Assembly (NCBI GenBank): GCA_012031975.1
Contig: JAAUSA010000013.1
Coordinates: forward strand, 1 to 46,007
Direction: 5' to 3'
From: Alkalinema sp. RU_4_3
GTDB lineage: Bacteria > Cyanobacteriota > Cyanobacteriia > Leptolyngbyales > Leptolyngbyaceae
Length of the DNA stretch: 46,007 bases
Shown: positions 44,636-46,007 of the stretch, piece after piece
How positions within the stretch are numbered: position 1 is the stretch's first letter
Layout: each line of letters begins with the position of its first letter
Made by a program: the position numbers and the translations under genes
Notes under the pieces: model-generated
Told to the model about the DNA's origin: nothing
The model's database searches: none
What the model saw: only the letters and a program-made list of their open reading frames with translations

Positions 44636-45186
44636 ATGGAAGACTATGGGGCTGTTTTAGATCAGGCGGTGGGTGGGGGCGATCGGCCCTCCACGGCGGA
44701 GGTGACCTTGGCACTTTTGCAGATGGAGCGGGCGCAGCGGGGGCGATCGTTTAGGGCGGAGGCGCTCTTTGGGGAATGGCGGTTGTTTTTTCGAGTCGGG
44801 GGAAGGTGAAGCTGGGGGATAAGGGTTTGCGGGGCTTTTACCTGCCGAGTTGGCTGCCGGCTCAGATTGGGTTTGGGCCAAACGATCGAGATGAAGCGCC
44901 CCTAGAGGTGACCAATCGGGTGATGGTGGGTTTGATTAATCTCAAACTCACGGGTCCGGCCAGGTTTAGTGAAAAGAAGAATTTACTGGCGTTTGATTTT
45001 ACGCGGCTGGAGGTGAAGGTTTTGGGGCAGGTTGTTTACAAAGGGAAGTTTCCCAGCCCTCGGAAGGATAAGATTTTCATGGATATTCCGGTGGGGAAGC
45101 TGCCGTTTTTTGCTTTTTTTGAGGTGGGCGATCGGTTTATTGCGGCGCGGGGTCGGGGAGGCGGGTTGGCTATTTGGGTGAAATGA
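44636..45186 (+). pseudogene. PAP/fibrillin-like protein, frameshifted in a T6 run
   Basis: From ATG 44636 (MEDYGAVLDQAV) the frame goes through LLQMERAQRGRSF and FGEWRLFF, then breaks at the T run 44786-44791. One more T leads into SSRGKVKLGDKGLRGFYLP, the segment LEVTNRVMVGLINLKLTG, KKNLLAFDFTRLEVKVLG, and the C-terminal FFAFFEVGDRFIAARGRGGG, which resembles cyanobacterial members of the plastid lipid-associated (fibrillin) group. Repaired length is about 183 residues. Fibrillins associate with plastoglobules/thylakoids; here the function is unknown. Its ATG overlaps the right target duplication of the MITE, so before the insertion it lay 1 bp after the glgA stop. Confidence 0.7.
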
Positions 45187-45243
45187 GAATACGCCTGTGG
45201 ATATGTCCAACTGATGCTACAGCGATCGGAGCGATCGTGATCT

Positions 45244-45660
45244 CTAAGAAGCTTGGCTGAAAGCACTGGAGAGAAACTGGGTGATGCGTTGAACTAAGGG
45301 GTGCTGTTGAAGATCGTGGATCTGTGCTGCGGTTGGATTTTGGGCAAAGGTTTGGGCAATGATAGCGATCGAGGGTACTGCGACACAGACTTGGTAGGGT
45401 GCCCTGGTGGCAGCTGGGAGTAAATATCCCATGAGGGCTTGTTCGCGTTCTTTAGCTTGGGCTAGATTATCGGAATCAGCATCAACGACTAAGAGAACAG
45501 GTCTAGATCGGACTGACATAATTGTTCCTGCTAAGGAAACAGCAGAATATTTCTTCTTTGCAGAAACAACTTCTATCTCCTGTAGTAGTTCTGCTGGTAA
45601 AAGCTGCTTTAAGAAATGAGCAGCTTCCTCAGTTTCAGTCACTAAATAAGCAGCCTTCAT
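45244..45660 (-). CDS. TOPRIM-like protein of unknown function
   Basis: This is a 138-residue protein. The N-terminus AAYLVTETEEAAHFLKQLL and LLVVDADSDN have the spacing of a TOPRIM fold: conserved glutamate in the first strand-loop and a DxD at the second. Between them, SLAGTIMSVRSRPVLLVV is reminiscent of DUF3226/DUF4435-type TOPRIM proteins, which often accompany ATPases or nucleases in defence loci. Its ATG overlaps the stop of the Mrr-like gene upstream by ATGA, so translation is coupled. Catalytic activity is not shown. Confidence 0.55.
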   Translation of the reverse strand: MKAAYLVTETEEAAHFLKQLLPAELLQEIEVVSAKKKYSAVSLAGTIMSVRSRPVLLVVDADSDNLAQAKEREQALMGYLLPAATRAPYQVCVAVPSIAIIAQTFAQNPTAAQIHDLQQHPLVQRITQFLSSAFSQAS

Positions 45661-45875
45661 AATGTCTCTCCAATTTGCAAACTATAGTCTGACAATCCTC
45701 GCTCAATACAGTAGCGATATTTTGCTAGTAACCCAGTTCTAAATTGGCGGTTTTGCAATGCGCATTCTACATCGCTCCCATCCCAAAGAAGTATGGTTTG
45801 ATTTGCACCATATCGGGCCAGAATTTTCGTGGCCTCAGTAAACCCTGTGCTACTGAATACCAAGCCAACGATTCC
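45657..45875 (-). pseudogene. Mrr-like restriction endonuclease, C-terminal fragment cut by an insertion sequence
   Basis: About 72 codons are left: IVGLVFSSTGFTEATKILARY, QTILLWDGSDVECALQN, FRTGLLAKYRYCIERGLSDY. This matches the C-terminal end of Mrr-type restriction endonucleases, which carry the TGF(T)xxA and QTILLW segments. Upstream of about 45875 (to the right on the + strand) the frame soon meets a stop and the sequence changes to an insertion sequence end, so the catalytic N-terminal domain is separated or lost. Overlaps the TOPRIM-like gene by 4 bp. Confidence 0.6.
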
Positions 45876-46007
45876 TAAGGGGGTCTCAGCTTAAGGCGGG
45901 AAATACCCTCAGTGTAGGGACTTAAGCCAGTTGTGTTCGAGAAGACTTCCTAGACTTTCTAGGCAGGGGAAGTTCACCGACTTGAGTGAGAATCGATTCA
46001 AACAAAT
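45876..46007 (-). mobile_element. End of an insertion sequence with transposase C-terminus
   Basis: From about 45876 to the right edge the sequence is unlike the nuclease gene. On the minus strand a frame from 46005 to a TAA at 45922 reads LFESILTQVGELPLPRKSRK and ends SSRTQLA, similar to the basic, Pro/Arg-rich tails of IS4-type transposases. The remaining 46 bp to the junction contain the small repeat CCCT...AGGG and end CTGAGACCCCCTTAG. CCTAGA-CTT-TCTAGG (45949-45963) is a hairpin. The family is a guess. The other end and the duplication lie outside the window. Confidence 0.45.

Overview
The window is chromosomal DNA of a cyanobacterium with moderate to high GC. The evidence is: psb27, a PSII S4-domain protein, a DUF3747 protein, a DUF4070 B12-binding radical SAM protein, a Ktr potassium uptake pair, a glgA of the cyanobacterial type, and very frequent GCGATCGC-like (HIP1) octamers. 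Genus cannot be fixed by eye. Most of the window is housekeeping sequence; the accessory-looking parts are the two ends.

Layout. 1-3.7 kb: remains of an AlbA_2/HATPase-type ATP-binding protein and an orphan type I restriction R-subunit-like helicase/nuclease, the latter frameshifted. 3.8-9.5 kb: a small exported protein, psb27, and a pstS-pstC-pstA-pstB phosphate uptake operon on the minus strand, with a Pho box of four 8-bp half-sites at 11-bp spacing in front of pstS; then a cold-type RNA-binding protein. 9.5-17.7 kb: DUF937 protein, membrane GTPase, ABC ATPase, MFS carrier, FetB-like permease, DegT-family aminotransferase, DUF3747 protein. 17.8-20.9 kb: a compact run of a UbiB-like kinase, a membrane protein and the PSII S4 protein. 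21-26.1 kb: hybrid-type signalling (histidine kinase overlapping a CheY-like receiver), a PAP2-like membrane protein and an EAL protein. 26.1-32.4 kb, minus strand: serralysin-like metalloprotease, ktrA-ktrB, and a membrane Ser/Thr kinase. 32.5-41 kb: ispD, a tRNA with anticodon CAT, exported proteins, a CorC/HlyC-type CBS protein, radical SAM protein, a repeat cluster, a serine/alanine-glyoxylate type aminotransferase, and HU. 41-46 kb: kinase-fold phosphotransferase, moaE, glgA, a 120-bp MITE, a PAP/fibrillin-like gene, and at the right edge a TOPRIM-like gene coupled to an Mrr-like nuclease gene that is cut by an insertion sequence.

The strongest large-scale pattern is not a new system but a series of about nine single-base frame breaks in otherwise well conserved genes (hsdR-like, a secreted protein, pstC, the GTPase, a DUF7691-like gene, probably the histidine kinase, the EAL gene, ktrB and the fibrillin-like gene). 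Several lie in homopolymers of 4-8 bases. Breaking pstC and ktrB together is hard to reconcile with selection, so residual assembly indels are the first explanation. The best candidates for real biology are the MITE placed exactly at a glgA stop / next-gene start junction, the Mrr-like plus TOPRIM-like pair, the Pho box array, a Psb27 without a lipobox cysteine, and a set of competing hairpins before the EAL gene. I see no CRISPR array, prophage or rRNA, and no system I would call convincingly new.
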